From Blastomussa wellsi (lineage: Eukaryota > Cnidaria > Anthozoa > Scleractinia > Plerogyridae), in NCBI GenBank assembly GCA_947652115.1, contig OX393568.1, positions 20,070,621 to 20,134,620 of the forward strand: a stretch of DNA of 64,000 nucleotides. The letters run 5' to 3'. The notes under the pieces are model-generated. The model was not told the DNA's origin, ran no database searches, and saw nothing but the letters and a program-made list of their open reading frames with translations. Positions 10,683 through 23,179 of the stretch are shown piece after piece (within the stretch, counting starts at the first letter, position 1; each line of letters begins with the position of its first letter). Made by a program: the position numbers and the translations under genes.

Positions 10683-13600
10683 TTATATGTGCGCCGCAAA
10701 GCCCCTTGAGTCCCTGAGTGGATGGTGAAAACCGTGACGATTATCGTCTGTCACCTTGTCAAAGAAGTAACCGTGGTGTATGCAACATGCCGGTCTTTCA
10801 TGATTGAGAAGTCCTATGGACCCGGCTGTTACTGAGTCTCCTTGAAATACTTGATACGATGGATATTGAACTGGGATCGACAAGCAGGAATTGCAACTTG
10901 TCCCGTTTCTCCTCAGCTTTGCCCTTCTGTTCTTGAACCAAATCTGTAATCATAGATAGAAAAAAAAACTATGATGCAACTGAAAAGATATCGACTACAA
11001 GAAAACTTTGTTTACAACACATTTTGATCGCTCTTGGTGGCCCATACCTGGAAAAAATTAAACAAGACAAAAAACATTTGGAATTTACCGTATTCTGACT
11101 ACTATAATTATACCACCCAATAATGAAAACATTACAAGCTAAATGTAATTAAACACGGTTACGTTCGTGAAAAAAGAAACATTTATTGTTTACAAGGCGT
11201 AATCAAGAAAAGGAGAATGATATTTCTAAGTAAAACACAGTTTGCACCATATTCTATAATTATGTATCGGTATGCTAACAAAAAAAATAAGCTAACATTT
11301 GGTATACCTGAATTCTTGATTCTGGTAGATTTGTACATGAAGCCAGTTCCTCTCGCAAAGCTATGTCTGGGTAATGAGTTTTGGAAAACGTATTTTCAAG
11401 AACTCGAAGCTGGTGACGATTGAAGGCAGTACGAGCGCGACGTTGTTGCGGTGCTGGGGCGCCACAGTGAGCCTCTAATATGATATCTAGAACAATAACA
11501 ATAACATAATATTAATCCTTTCATTTCCAAGCTAAACATGTTCAGGGGAAAATGTCCCAGCTGAAGAGGGTTGAAAATACGACGCGCAGCAGAGTATTCT
11601 TAGCGAACTTATAGGTGTTTGGAAATATGATTAAACTCTCTCAAGTTTTATTTATATATCTTCTCAGTCAAAACTAAACCTAGGGAGAAAACTATGCTAA
11701 TCAAGATCAGATTTCCAAACCGTGCTCACAGCTCTGATTTTGATGATTTATTAATGAGTTTGAGAACTGAAACTTTAGTTCATCCTTTTAATCCTGTACG
11801 TAGTCCCCCAAATGTGTGTTCTATTTTGCCCAGTTTATTTGTATAATTGTTGGTATCTGGCAATATGATGTGGAAGTTAGGAAAGGGACTTTCGACAGTT
11901 CGTTCGGGACATTGTACCTTTCACTTTCCTTGCTTCATAGCGAATAGAGCTTAAATATCTCGTTAATGGGGGATTTCTGCCATTATCCTTACCGTACGGC
12001 TTTATATAAGGAATTGTAAACAGGCATGTTTTCGTTTATACTGTGACAGTTTCGACATAAGGAAAACGCAACATGACAATCACTTCTCATTTTTTTCGCT
12101 ATAAACAAATCTTTCCTGTCATACTAGCATTCTACCAATTAAGTCAGAGACAACATCAAAATCAAAGACATCTTAATCACATTTTCAAATTTACTGTCAT
12201 TTCCATCGTGTCAAGCTTGCATTCTTAGTTGAGGAATGCGGCAAGCCATATGTCACCTCACTTTGTCACACAAAACGTTACAAAATACGCTCACAATTGG
12301 CCATTTGTTTTGTCTTGGAGAAACCTTTTTGTTCAGGGATTGGGACCTCATTTAGGTTTAGCATAATACAAATATGCGTCATTCCCAATACAGAACACGA
12401 ATGGGAAACTAAGATATAAAGTGCATTTGGCGGTAAAATGAACTTGACGAAATTCTCAGGAGCATCAATGATCTGCGGATGTTTCCTTTAGTTGAGGACC
12501 AGGTTTTACTTGTGAAAAATATAGGCAACCTCGTTTTTTAAGCACAAGTAACAAGATTCGCTGTCCCAAATGCCGTGTCCCCAGGGCGTGTCATGTGAAT
12601 TAATTTCTGAGAACACAACCTGTACTCTTTTACGTTTCGGTGGCACTTAAATTCAATATATATTCCAAAAACCATGCAAATTAAGGCAATCAAGATTCGT
12701 GATTTACAAAAGCTATTTCAAAACCACGATCTGACTAGACTATAGATACATATGCTCGTTAGAATGAGGAAAACTTTGGGACTGGGGGGGGGGGGCTAAT
12801 GTAAATGCCGTAGACATTTGTAGCGCTTGCCGACGGCGCCAGCCAATTAGAGGGTCCGAGGGTGCGCCCCCGGGACATTTCTAAAATGAATGCCGAGGAT
12901 GGCTAAACATGCATCCCAATACACCAGACGCAGTGAATTATTTTGTTGTCACATATCTATGGGAGCAGTAAAACGTTATTTTTTCAATATTTGCCCATGT
13001 AATTATTTGGGGGAGGGGCTTCAGCCCCCAGTCCCCCCGGCTCCGCGGTCTCCTGAGAACGAATTCCTTAATTCAGTAAATTGAGTAACACAATTGTTTG
13101 CTTTTTGTTAGACGGATCAGTTAGCAACGTCGAGAGTCTTTTACTATCTGCAATAAAAAATGGCGGTCTTATTAAGTTTCGATCCTGTGGAGGAATTTAG
13201 ATACTCCCTTATCTTGGCGTTTACAACTATATCTGAGGTACAGGGTGTAGAACTTTGATTTCTTGAAGGAAAGAAATACAAGCAATTGAAATAAACGATT
13301 ATAGTTTATAAATTGATTTTTTGTAGCAAAAGCAAAACATCCATATTTTACCAACAGCAAGCTCGTGTACTTCGCACGCATCAGGCAGTTTTACTGTACT
13401 TGTTCGCTCGTTGAACATTGATGCAATTTACCTGGGTAAATTTTCTCTTTGTGTAGTTAAAGTGATAACAAACTTACTAGACGGCCTAAATAAGGAGAAC
13501 AGCACTCAGCTAGGGTAGCAGCTCTCGAACGAAGAATGGCTCGCTTCTCTGCGAGAGAACTATAAAACAAACAATAGGAACAATTCACCTGGCTTCCCAA

Positions 13601-14462
13601 AACAATAGCAACTGCTATACTTGAGGATCAGTGGAATACAAGCTTACGAGAGTCCTACACAACTAAATTGGTCGTCAGTTATAAAAAAGACCAACCAGAA
13701 TTAGAACGAAGATGTTTCAAAGCAAACCCTGTTAGGCATTATGGAGTTTTGGTAGAATTGCTCCACTGGAGCAGAATGAAATATTATCGCCTAAATTCCA
13801 TTCAAAGTAAGCTGTAATTACGTTTTGCCCTTTGAGTGCATATTAGTGAAGGATTTTGAGTCCGCAGCACTATAATGTCGCTATAACATGACTGCATGTT
13901 TGATAATCGCAAGCGTTTGGTCTTAGAGTTCTTCTCTGTTTTCCTCAAATAGTAGCAGGCATGCAGTTATCCCAAATTCTGTTTCATTGAAATGCTCCAC
14001 ACCCGGGCTCCAAAATTTATTCAACCCAACGAAAACTTTTCATGTTTTCCAACCAATGAAAATGAAGAAGGCCAGTGAATCTGTCATCAAAGGGAAAACT
14101 ATGGAGCTTTTACCAATTAAAGCGTTTTTATAAAGCGAAATGTTACATTCTTGTGGTAGGTAAATGTTTAGTTGGAAGCGTGCTTCCACACTCATGAACC
14201 TACACGTCTTTCCTGTAAGGCTTCTGCATTCTACCTTTCAAAGTCTATTAGCAGATCACCGGACAGTTCCGTTCTTTTTTGTCAATTGATGGATTAAAAG
14301 TTAATTGTAGCTTTCTGGGAGGCAGCAATTGCTGCGACAGGTTGTTGCGGCAAAGAATACGAATGACAGTTGATTACGGAAAACCCTTAGACCCTGCGAG
14401 TTGCATGTTTACGTAAAGCAAATTGAAGTTAGCTGAAACACGTAGCCTCCTCAGTCGTTGCT

Positions 14463-14521
<59 letters not shown>

Positions 14522-15493
14522 TTGCTATAAAATTATTTTCTTCCATCTTTTTCGAGATAAACGGAAGGCTTACGTACAGTTTTGGAGAATTGTTTGTCGA
14601 AATACATTAAAGTATTTCAGTGGTGTTAACCATACAGTCCCATTCGATAACCGGCCGCCGAAATCGTTTTATTCTCTTAAGGATTTTTTGTGGTGTATTC
14701 CATGAGTCTTTTATCAGGTGCTGAGAATTGTCTGAGTCAATCTATGCCGTGGATATGAGATTTTTCGAGATTTTACAATTAGTGAGGGCTTTCTTCATAT
14801 AATTAAACTGTATAACAGGAAATGTGCGGCGATGTTGCAGTGCAGAAATATCGGAATGCCCCACAGTACTCAATTACATTTTAGATCGAGACAATACATT
14901 AACTTGGTCTGTTGCTGCAAACAAAGTTTTCGTTTGGATTAGAGCATGTTCTAAGAAGGGTTAATTCGTTTCATTTCACAATCTCCGACGAAACAAAGTC
15001 CTGGCGACCTCAAAGCAGTGTAATCCTGTTCAGTGTAAACCGGAGGTGTTTACGAATAAAGAAATATGGCGATGAAACATAACTTTTAACGATGTTGTTT
15101 CTGTTGTCTAATTGTTCTAGAGAAACTGCTGATGTCTTGTCATTTTGAATGCTTTAAAAGAAATGGCAATCATCAATGGGCATAGGTTGAACAGAAGGGA
15201 AAGTAATATGCTAAAAATGGAAAGCAAACATGGTTATGGAAGGTCCTACTCTTGGGAAGCTAATCGTTCCGTGTTTCTAAGTCAATTCCCAGCTTATGCA
15301 AAAGGAGTTCATAAAAGGTAGAATAATTCTCTCTTAGTTTAACAAAATACGAAACTAGTAAACCTGCAAGGTGGGCAGCCATCGAGAGGGCTTTTATCTT
15401 GGCTGGAGGCTCCTTGGGAAGTTCTTGTTCTCTTCCTTTCGTATCGGGCTTCAACAAATTTTCCATCATAAAGGAGGATGATTTTTGATTCAT
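10683..15493 (-). CDS. dmbx-like: Gene B: Dmbx-like K50 homeobox gene, diverged (189 aa)
   Basis: Predicted exons are 15364-15493, 11308-11486 and 10683-10943, in frame, with introns of 3877 and 364 bp. Exon 1 from the chosen Met reads [14 protein letters not shown], a degenerate FSIxxIL motif, and ends [10 protein letters not shown]. Exon 2 opens with DIILEAH after an AG acceptor. The homeodomain covers residues 58-117: [34 protein letters not shown], then [13 protein letters not shown]50 is residue 107. The 70-residue tail has Cys pairs (CNSC, ACCIHH) and ends GFAAHI. Both donors are poor (GTTTAC after exon 1, GTATAC after exon 2), but phases and motif order match the other four genes. The exon 1 frame stays open upstream to 15691, with other Met codons at 15547 and 15691, so the N-terminus could be longer. 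I chose 15493 because it gives a start-to-motif distance like the paralogues. Confidence 0.78.
11571..11750. repeat. Repeat in intron 1 of gene B (inverse of 24888-25065)
   Basis: Contains ACGACGCGCAGC, AGGTGTTTGGAAAT and TAAATCTTCTCAGTC-type text. These recur in reverse complement near 24961-25060 (CATTTCCAAACACCT, GCTGCGCGTCGT). Ends are approximate. Confidence 0.45.
14465..14519. repeat. (TA)n microsatellite
   Basis: About 27 uninterrupted TA units in intron 1 of gene B. It generates an artificial Tyr-Ile open frame. Confidence 0.95.
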
Positions 15494-18400
15494 TATCCTC
15501 TCCCTTCCAGTTACTATATCTGTGCTGGAAGGCGTTGTTTGATTCATGCTGCTACACTTTGATGGCACGCAAGTACTATGATCCAAGGCGTTTCTAAGGG
15601 ACTGTTCATAAGCGTCAGCAAGGCTAGGTACTGAACATGCCAAACACTGACAGGAACATCTGGTATCTGCATTTATACAAACCATGTACACTTCAGGTTA
15701 GGAACATGTAGAAAGCTTCCATCCGATTTATTTCCGTCGTTTGGAGAAAATCCCATTGGTTACATACCCAACTACAATTTATTTCCTTGATATTCGTCTT
15801 TCCATTCTGTCGCATCGCATGCGTTAATCCCTTCTTTTTATCTGATGCAAATCAACAACACCCAATCTATCGGAATTTGAATACTTTGTTTTGAGAACCT
15901 CATGGTTTGCTGTCATTTTTTTGGTTTGATCAGTCGAAAGATTTCTTGTGTTTTGTAATCCTTAAAACATACAGCATGTTGTTTTGTAATAAGTAGCTTT
16001 CATAATGTAGTTTAAACTTGAAAATATTATTACGTGCTCAGTGACTCAATGACCCTTCATTCGATCCTTGTCTTGGCTCTCTTTTGCATGGTTTACTTAG
16101 GCTATTGATTGCAGCTTTCTTTGGCAAAGCACGAATCAGTACATACAAAGCCCTAAACATCTATTAGAAGCCTGTTGATAATGTTTAAGACGGTTAACGT
16201 AAATTTTGATATGTATTACCTCTCGAGTTTGTCAAAATTGATAAATTGAATTTCAGATTGTCGTCTGGGACACGAACATTCAATCTGTATTTTCGCTGGG
16301 GCTTTGAATCGATGAAAAATTACTAACAACAGATGTATTGCTAAATGTATTTATATATTTCCGTGCAGGAAACGTTTCTTTGCGGCAAGTGGAAAGAAAA
16401 AAAGTGATAGCTTGCGTGTTTGATGTGAGTACAAATTCTCTTCACAATTAAGATGAATGGGCTTTTTACTAGCGATGACAAGTTAATTTAATTACTGTCA
16501 CCAATGCAAAATGGATGGCTTTTAATTAAACGTCGGTTAAAGACTACCGCTAGTTGAAGCTGATAAGCTTAGCCCCGCTGCTTTTTTGTGAGGTCCATTA
16601 GAAATGTTATACCTAGTTTGGTTTGATAAAGATTGCATGGATTTTTTTCGCGAATTTGTAATCAAAACACCCGTAAGTGATAACGAAATCAGGCTTAAGG
16701 GACTACTAACATTTGGGAGCTTTTGTTTTATATATATTATTGCAGCCAGTTATTTACTTAGAATCAAGAAATGATAAAAGTCCATTTGCCAGCAAGCTGA
16801 CTTCTTGTCATTGCTCTTCGAGGAGTATATATTTCAAATGCCCAACCTTTTTCGAAATATTATAAATCAAAACCTGCCCATTGGGTGTGTCAGATAGATT
16901 AAAACCGAAATCTGTGATCTGTGATCACGAAAACGTTTTTCTGCTCTGTCTCAATCCTAAACCTTTCTTCCATAGTGAGTGCCAATGTATAATCAGCGTG
17001 TTGCCCAAAGAATAACTTGTACCGGTTCCCGTAATAATCGCACCTTTGGTTTCCAAACCATGATACATTTCTTTAGCTTTCTTTCGTTGAGACCGTCTTT
17101 TTCAGATCATCTTATGATCTATATATCAGTTTGCCATCTGTTTCTTTGTGATAAGAAGCTGCGCGGAGGATGTGGAATGCTATAGAGTGCAATTCGATGA
17201 CAGAAACAGAAACCTGACTTAAGCAAAAAAACTGATTTGTTATTCTGCTATCGAGGCAATGCTGATGAAAACTGCATTTCTAAGCAGTCCATCGATATCG
17301 TCTCTGTGATATCTGAATTACTTCCCGTTTTAGAAATCGCCATCACAGTATTTAATGCAGAGAGAAAAAAAGAAAAGGAATTCCTAAACGTTTAATGGTT
17401 CTCGTAACGTTAGCTTAGTTAGAGGTGCGGTATTACGGGAAACTTCTATATTTTCAAGTCTTTTGTTCGAGTTAGAAGTATAATTTAAAGTAGTAGTAGA
17501 TGTAGTATAAAGTAGTATATTTAGTATATTTTAACCATGTACTGTTACGGTGAGTTTGAATGACGTTTTCTGTTAAAATCTTAGGCTTTCGAGTAAAGCC
17601 AAGATTTAGTGTTGAGAACCTAGCCTTCCCGTTGATGCTTCGTTTTGAATCCATCAGTATTAGAAAAGAAAGATCTAATATTCTCAAGAAGATTTAAGAA
17701 AATCTTTCAGTTATTATTTGAACGAACATTTCCAACTTCTGGAATAATTGGTCTTCTTTCGGACTGAACTCCCCCTTAGTGTACAAAAGATCCCTTCCAC
17801 CCCGATAAACCAATCGTTGTTCTAGACAACTATTCTCTTTACCCACCCCGAGAAGGGTTGATTTTGTCACTATCTAGTAATCACGAACTGTATTTTGAAT
17901 TTCGCGCTCGGAAATTATCCACGTTCCGGTTCTTTCAAACCTTTATTCTAGAAACAATGGAGCCTCAAAGCTGCTAACAATTAAAATGCCCATAAAAGGA
18001 AGGATTGGCTCTCAGTTCAAAGCGGATACGCAGCAAAAATAACACCAAGAACAAAATGAAAAACAATATGACGGACAATATGAAGGTAAGAAGTTGAACT
18101 TGACCAAAAACTTTCCAGCACTTAAAAATTCTCCCTGTACAAAGGCCTGAAGTTTATGGGACATGTCAGTTGTGTTTTCGAAAAACATGGAGCAAAAACG
18201 CCTTTCTCCTCTCTCAAGAAAATCCAGTCTTGCCGGTTAACTTTTCGACGCCTTTCTTCTTTCGTCCTCTTCCTCTAACAAAAGACCCAAACATAGAACG
18301 GAATGCGCTCGCTTTCGATAAACGATGTGAGCGGCCGGTTTTATTGGAAATGGCTGACCAACTGAATGATGTGCACGGGACTACGCAACTTGCAACACTG

Positions 18401-19557
18401 AATTTTGTTGTGCAACAAGTTGCTCGCGCCAGTGGTAATACACGCGCAACAAGACCAGACAAGTTGAAAGAAAATGTTGCGTGTATTACCGCGCCTTTAT
18501 TCTCTCGTCTAGCTACTGGCGAGAAGAGAAGTGATGATTAGTCGTTTTAACGGTCCAGTGTCCACTAATCACCTGTATTATTTTTGCGCCACTGCATGCG
18601 ATGTTGGCTAATGTTTTTTGATGCTTGCTGTCCAATTGTCACACTTCATGTAGAATTTATGGGATATATTTAGAAAACGGTAATGTTTCCTTTGATAAGT
18701 AACATAATTGTTTAGGACTACACCCGGGTAAACAACGTAAAATGTAATAAAGCCACACACTGAGATGACGCGGATAAAGTGGAAACAAGCAAGAAAGCCC
18801 GCAAAATGTAACCCACAAAGGCTAAGGTTACCAAATAGCTCTAATCACTTGAATGAACTCGAGTAGTGGTACCAATGAGAGCCACCATTCAAATAAAATT
18901 GCTAATTCATTCAATGATTTGGCAAATGGGAATTTTTTAAAGGATCAAAAATAACGACAATGAAGGAAATCTGAAGGCTATCAACAAAAAAGAATGTTTA
19001 GAATTCCTCATTTTAAGAGGAAGCCTGGATTTTGATGGATGATAATTTAATTCAAGCAGGAAACAACAGCTTATTTTAAGGCAACTACGTGGGGGAAATT
19101 ATGACCCCATATATGAAAACAATGTACGGTTTTATCAATTTTTCCATTGGCGCTAAGAAAATGAAATATAAACATTACCATGAAGAATTTTCGAATATAT
19201 TTCATTCAACGGAAGCAGTTTGGAAATTCATCTACAAACAAAAACGTTAGTTACAAGAGATTAAACTGCGAAACAGATCTGTTTCAAAAGTACCCATTTT
19301 GAAATGTCGTGTTGTTGCATCCGCTCATTAGCAAATATTTACTATTTCTCCAGAACATTTGTTAAAATTTGAAAAGGCGGAGGCACATAAAGAAAGTACT
19401 GCTGAAAATGTATCTTTGAATTAGCACAAGCCATTATTTCATCCACATAGTTTTAAGTGTGATCACACGACTTGACACGGGAGGCCAGTAAAACTTATAT
19501 ACTCCTGAAAAATATGGGTGATTGTTGGTATAACTGGACCTATAAAATACTAATCTC
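15494..19557. other. B-C spacer, left part: no gene recognised
   Basis: A 123-codon plus-strand frame at 18170-18541 overlaps a minus-strand frame. Its sequence holds the palindrome-rich text TTGTTGTGCAACAAGTTG, typical of dispersed repeats. No conserved domain is visible in either frame. Confidence 0.45.
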
Positions 19558-19698
19558 TTACTAACCGAGCCCGAGGGCCGTACTGGGGAATATTGGCCCT
19601 AGGTCGTGTGCAATACGGACCGAGCGCAGCGAGGTCCGTACAAAAACGACCGAGGGCCAAATTATTCCCCAGTACGGCTCGAGCAAGCTAGGTTAGTA
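19558..19698. repeat. Inverted repeat (TTACTAACC ... GGTTAGTA)
   Basis: Arms pair GAGGGCCGTACTGGGGAATA with its inverse TATTCCCCAGTACGGCTC type text; the centre is GC-rich (GACCGAGCGCAGCGAGGTCC). Foldback element of about 140 bp. Confidence 0.7.
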
Positions 19699-19710
19699 TT
19701 GTTGCTTATT

Positions 19711-19940
19711 ATATGGCACTCGGGTCATGCATGCTTGTTAAAACCGTACTTTCGGTGACTTGAATTTGGAGGATTTCCGCCGTAACGTGTTTTGATGCCG
19801 CGGACAACTCAGAAAGAACAAGCTACCACGATTTTGGAAACATTTTTTCTAATTCGAGTAATTTTATAAGGTTCCTTTTTGTAGTTCTAGTTGCAAGTTT
19901 TAAATTATCCAACTTTTGAAAAAAAAAATACGCGGCTTAG
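19711..19940. repeat. Dispersed repeat, copy 1 of a direct pair
   Basis: Begins ATATGGCACTCGGGTCATGC and runs through TTCCGCCGTAAC and GATGCCGCGGACA to AATACGCGGCTTAG. The same order recurs at 25141-25369. It directly follows the foldback element at 19558, so the two may form one transposon end. Confidence 0.65.
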
Positions 19941-20225
19941 GACCGTTTCTATGGAAACTGTCCGTATGGCAGAATCCCGACCAAGAAAGAACCAATCAGA
20001 ACGCTCGGATTTTCCTTGCCATATAATAAATAAACTTATTTCGCTAGCATGTCCTTTGGCAATGAGACTGTCAAATAACCGTAGGTGATTGAACTATTCG
20101 GGGAGCTTAGGACGGGGATGTTAACGCTACACGTCCCCAGCTCCCTGAATATAGAAGGAGATGGCGGCTTCACGAGCAAGTATGGCAATTGATGATTACA
20201 AAAAAATGTTTCAAATAAACCAGCA

Positions 20226-20425
20226 CTGTCATAAGCGTATGGGTATTTTTTTTGCCTAGGGGAGGGGTGGGGGGGGGGGGGGGTGGTGAACCATTTGCCC
20301 AAAAAATCTCCTAAGTTGCCTTGCCCAAATTTCTCTTGCTGGTTAAAAAACTCTGAGTTGGCCATAATTTGGGGGGGAGGCTGCAGCAGCCCCCCGTCTC
20401 CCCCCGGTCCGTACGCCTATGAGCA
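20226..20425. repeat. G-run dispersed repeat
   Basis: A G-rich run near 20265-20283 is followed by TTTGCCC-containing sequence and GGGGGGGAGGCTGCAGCAGC plus a C-rich partner ending CGGTCCGTACGCCTATGAG. Similar G-run units occur near 12784-13060, 41196-41235 and 53996-54010. Confidence 0.45.
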
Positions 20426-20429
20426 CTGT

Positions 20430-23179
20430 GCAAGTAATCTCACTTCCGACTCTTTTGTTCTCTTGTCTTGATTCTTTTTAGCAAATGAAGTCACCGCAAC
20501 TAATTTACTTAAACAGATTTCTGGTCTGGAATAGCCCCTCCAACGGCTGCTAAAAGTGCCAAGAAAAATAATCAAAACGTACCTTCTCTACGAGAGAATT
20601 TCTCAAGCGATAATAAATGTCTGCACTGATTGAAAAACATTGTAGGAGATAGTTAACAGGCAGCAAACCTATGTAACAAGGACACTCCTTGTAAGCTCAA
20701 AAGGGTCTGACGAGCACTCCTGCTCCTAAGTATGTACTCCTGCTAGAAATCACTGAATGCGACAAACAAACATTGTCATTGTTATGGCATGTTGATGAGA
20801 ACATGCCTCTGCTTTCTAATCCCATTATAACAGTCGTCCCAATTTGTCATTTCCCCCGCCGTAAAGGCAAGGACTAGACTAATTAGCGAGACATGAGGAA
20901 AATCAAGAATTATTTGTTTCTTAAACAAAATTTCTCAAGTGAAATTCCCACGACTATTTGCGATAAGAAGGAAATTCTTTATTTAGCTGCACTTTCCGGT
21001 GATCTAAAAATGGACTGACTTTCGGCTAATCCTATGGATACCCGATTCTAGCAATGCGAACCTGCCAGAAAAGTCATTGCCAGCGTTCAACGTTAATTTT
21101 CGTGAAAGTTTACATATTCTTTCTGAATATGAGTGAAATTTCAAGGCTAGAAAATTGTTAATAAGAAGCTGCCTACGAACAAGTATTTTGGAACCAAGAA
21201 CTTTGTATGCGTCCACATTTGGTGTGCAATTTCGCTCTGTACATCAACCGTCGCGGAAAACTAAGGAGATCGCAAAGTGTCTAAAAGTTTGGCTCCTAAT
21301 ATTTTCTCTTCAGTTTTCTCAAAGTCTAAAATAATCTGGATTTGAGTAACGACGTTTAAAGTGAATTTATTTGTAAATAATATGGATCAACAATTCAATT
21401 TCATAGGGAAATGGAAGCACTAACCACTATTAAGCACTAACCACTATTAATATGGATTTGTCTCTAATGTGGAATTGTGAAAAACCTGGGTATTTTGCTG
21501 TCAAATATTAAAAAAGGAAACTTCAAGCAAAGTGTCAAGATACTAGCGTTAATAATTAGGTTTTAGAAGCTTTGTCTTGACTATTATAGTTTTCCAAATC
21601 CGATTTTGCCACTCCAGTTCCCGTACACAGATTCTAGTCTTTGAGTTAGTGACATTATATTTTAACACGAGGGTTTTTGTTGTTGTCTTTGCTCTTATTT
21701 TGAAGTTGCTGTTGTTTCAATATTAGGGACCTTAATCGGAGTAGTGAGTACGAGAAAGTCTTTCGAATTTCAATGCAGTTACGTTCCCAGAGCCCTCGCT
21801 ACGAGATTGGTGTGAAATGTAATAAATATGAGCACGAACACTAGGTTTGAAAAGTTGTAATCGTATTCCGGGCTGAAGGTCCCCAGCTATTTGAGTGCTT
21901 GATTTTCCCTTCAATTTTTATTGACTGCATACTGGTACAAATTACCATTCATTTGCGCCGCTGGAATGTTGTGCTTGACTCGGCGAGCACTGAAATAGAA
22001 CCACAAAGCTGGAAGGACTGGTTTTAGCTAAGATGGGATTTACAAATATAGGCTCTCTAATCGATGTTCTGAACTAAGACAATATATTTCCTTTGTAAAC
22101 AAGAGGCTCCCGAAATTTCACTAAAAATCGCGTCTAAGCCTCAATTTGTCAGTTGTCATGCTAGCCTCCTACGCAGAGTTTTTTTTTCGGTTGGGCTTGC
22201 CGATCAAATAACCTCAACTGGCTAGCAACAAATGAACCATACAATATCTGAAAACTGTAATTTATGACTCCCCATCCTGATCCCCAAATATTAGAAAATA
22301 AATCGACGTTTTTATGCCGACCCTGCGATCCGGAAATGCACGTATCATGTCCGAATTTGAATGCCAACTGTCTGCTCCGTACAACTACTTTCATAATCCC
22401 AAACTCTCTATCAGTTTAATCCTCAAATGAGACTTTCAGTGGCATTAAGTTTAATTAAAATAAAGCTGGAAGAATTAACAGTTTTTTATTCCTTTTTAAT
22501 TTCCTTTCTAAGACAAATGTTTGACCTGTTGATCATGCCAATACACAGTATTGTTTTCAAGTCAGAAACTACAGAGCCTTGTTGCATGCATATATAAAAT
22601 ATCTACATATATATTTGTATACTTATAATTTTCCCTTACTTTGTCTTGACATTTCTTAGTGTAAATAACGCTTTACAGCCAAACATTTATGCAACTTGAG
22701 TATGTAGAGTCTATTTGAACCTTGTATCAGTTAAGAGAGAAGTGGTTGAATTCTTGTTTGATAAAAACCCCCATCTGGCATTGCCTACTCATTGCAGCCT
22801 AATACACACGCGCAGCCGGTTTGATTTATTTACACCTGGCTGATAGGAAACAACAGTAAGAAGTGAATAACTGCAAGGTCTTCTCATCTGGTTATTTTGA
22901 GAAATTTGAAATGTTTTCAAAAACGTTCAGATAAACCAGCAAAAGAAAAATCTACTCACTACCAACGTCAAAGGGCTCCTGTTAGCCAGTTTATGGATGC
23001 ATTGGACTACATGTAATCCAGGCTAAATGCATTAATTAATTGTCTAACAGAATCGAGTTACCTAGTAAGTGCCTCCGAGGTCCATTCCTAAACCTCGATC
23101 ATGACATGACCACGTCATCCATGAGCTAAAAATTGAGAAAGTCAGTGAGTCAATTTTCTGCCATTCAAATCAAGACGAG
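20430..23179. other. B-C spacer, right part: no gene recognised
   Basis: Only short unconserved frames. Holds a 2x18 bp direct repeat at 21418-21450 (AAGCACTAACCACTATT). No homeobox exon on either strand. Confidence 0.45.

Noticed and set aside
14463..14705. Tyr-Ile repeat open frame
   Set aside because: Produced by the (TA)n microsatellite inside intron 1 of gene B.
18170..18541. 123-codon plus-strand frame
   Set aside because: Palindrome-rich repeat-like DNA, overlapped by another frame on the opposite strand; no known domain.
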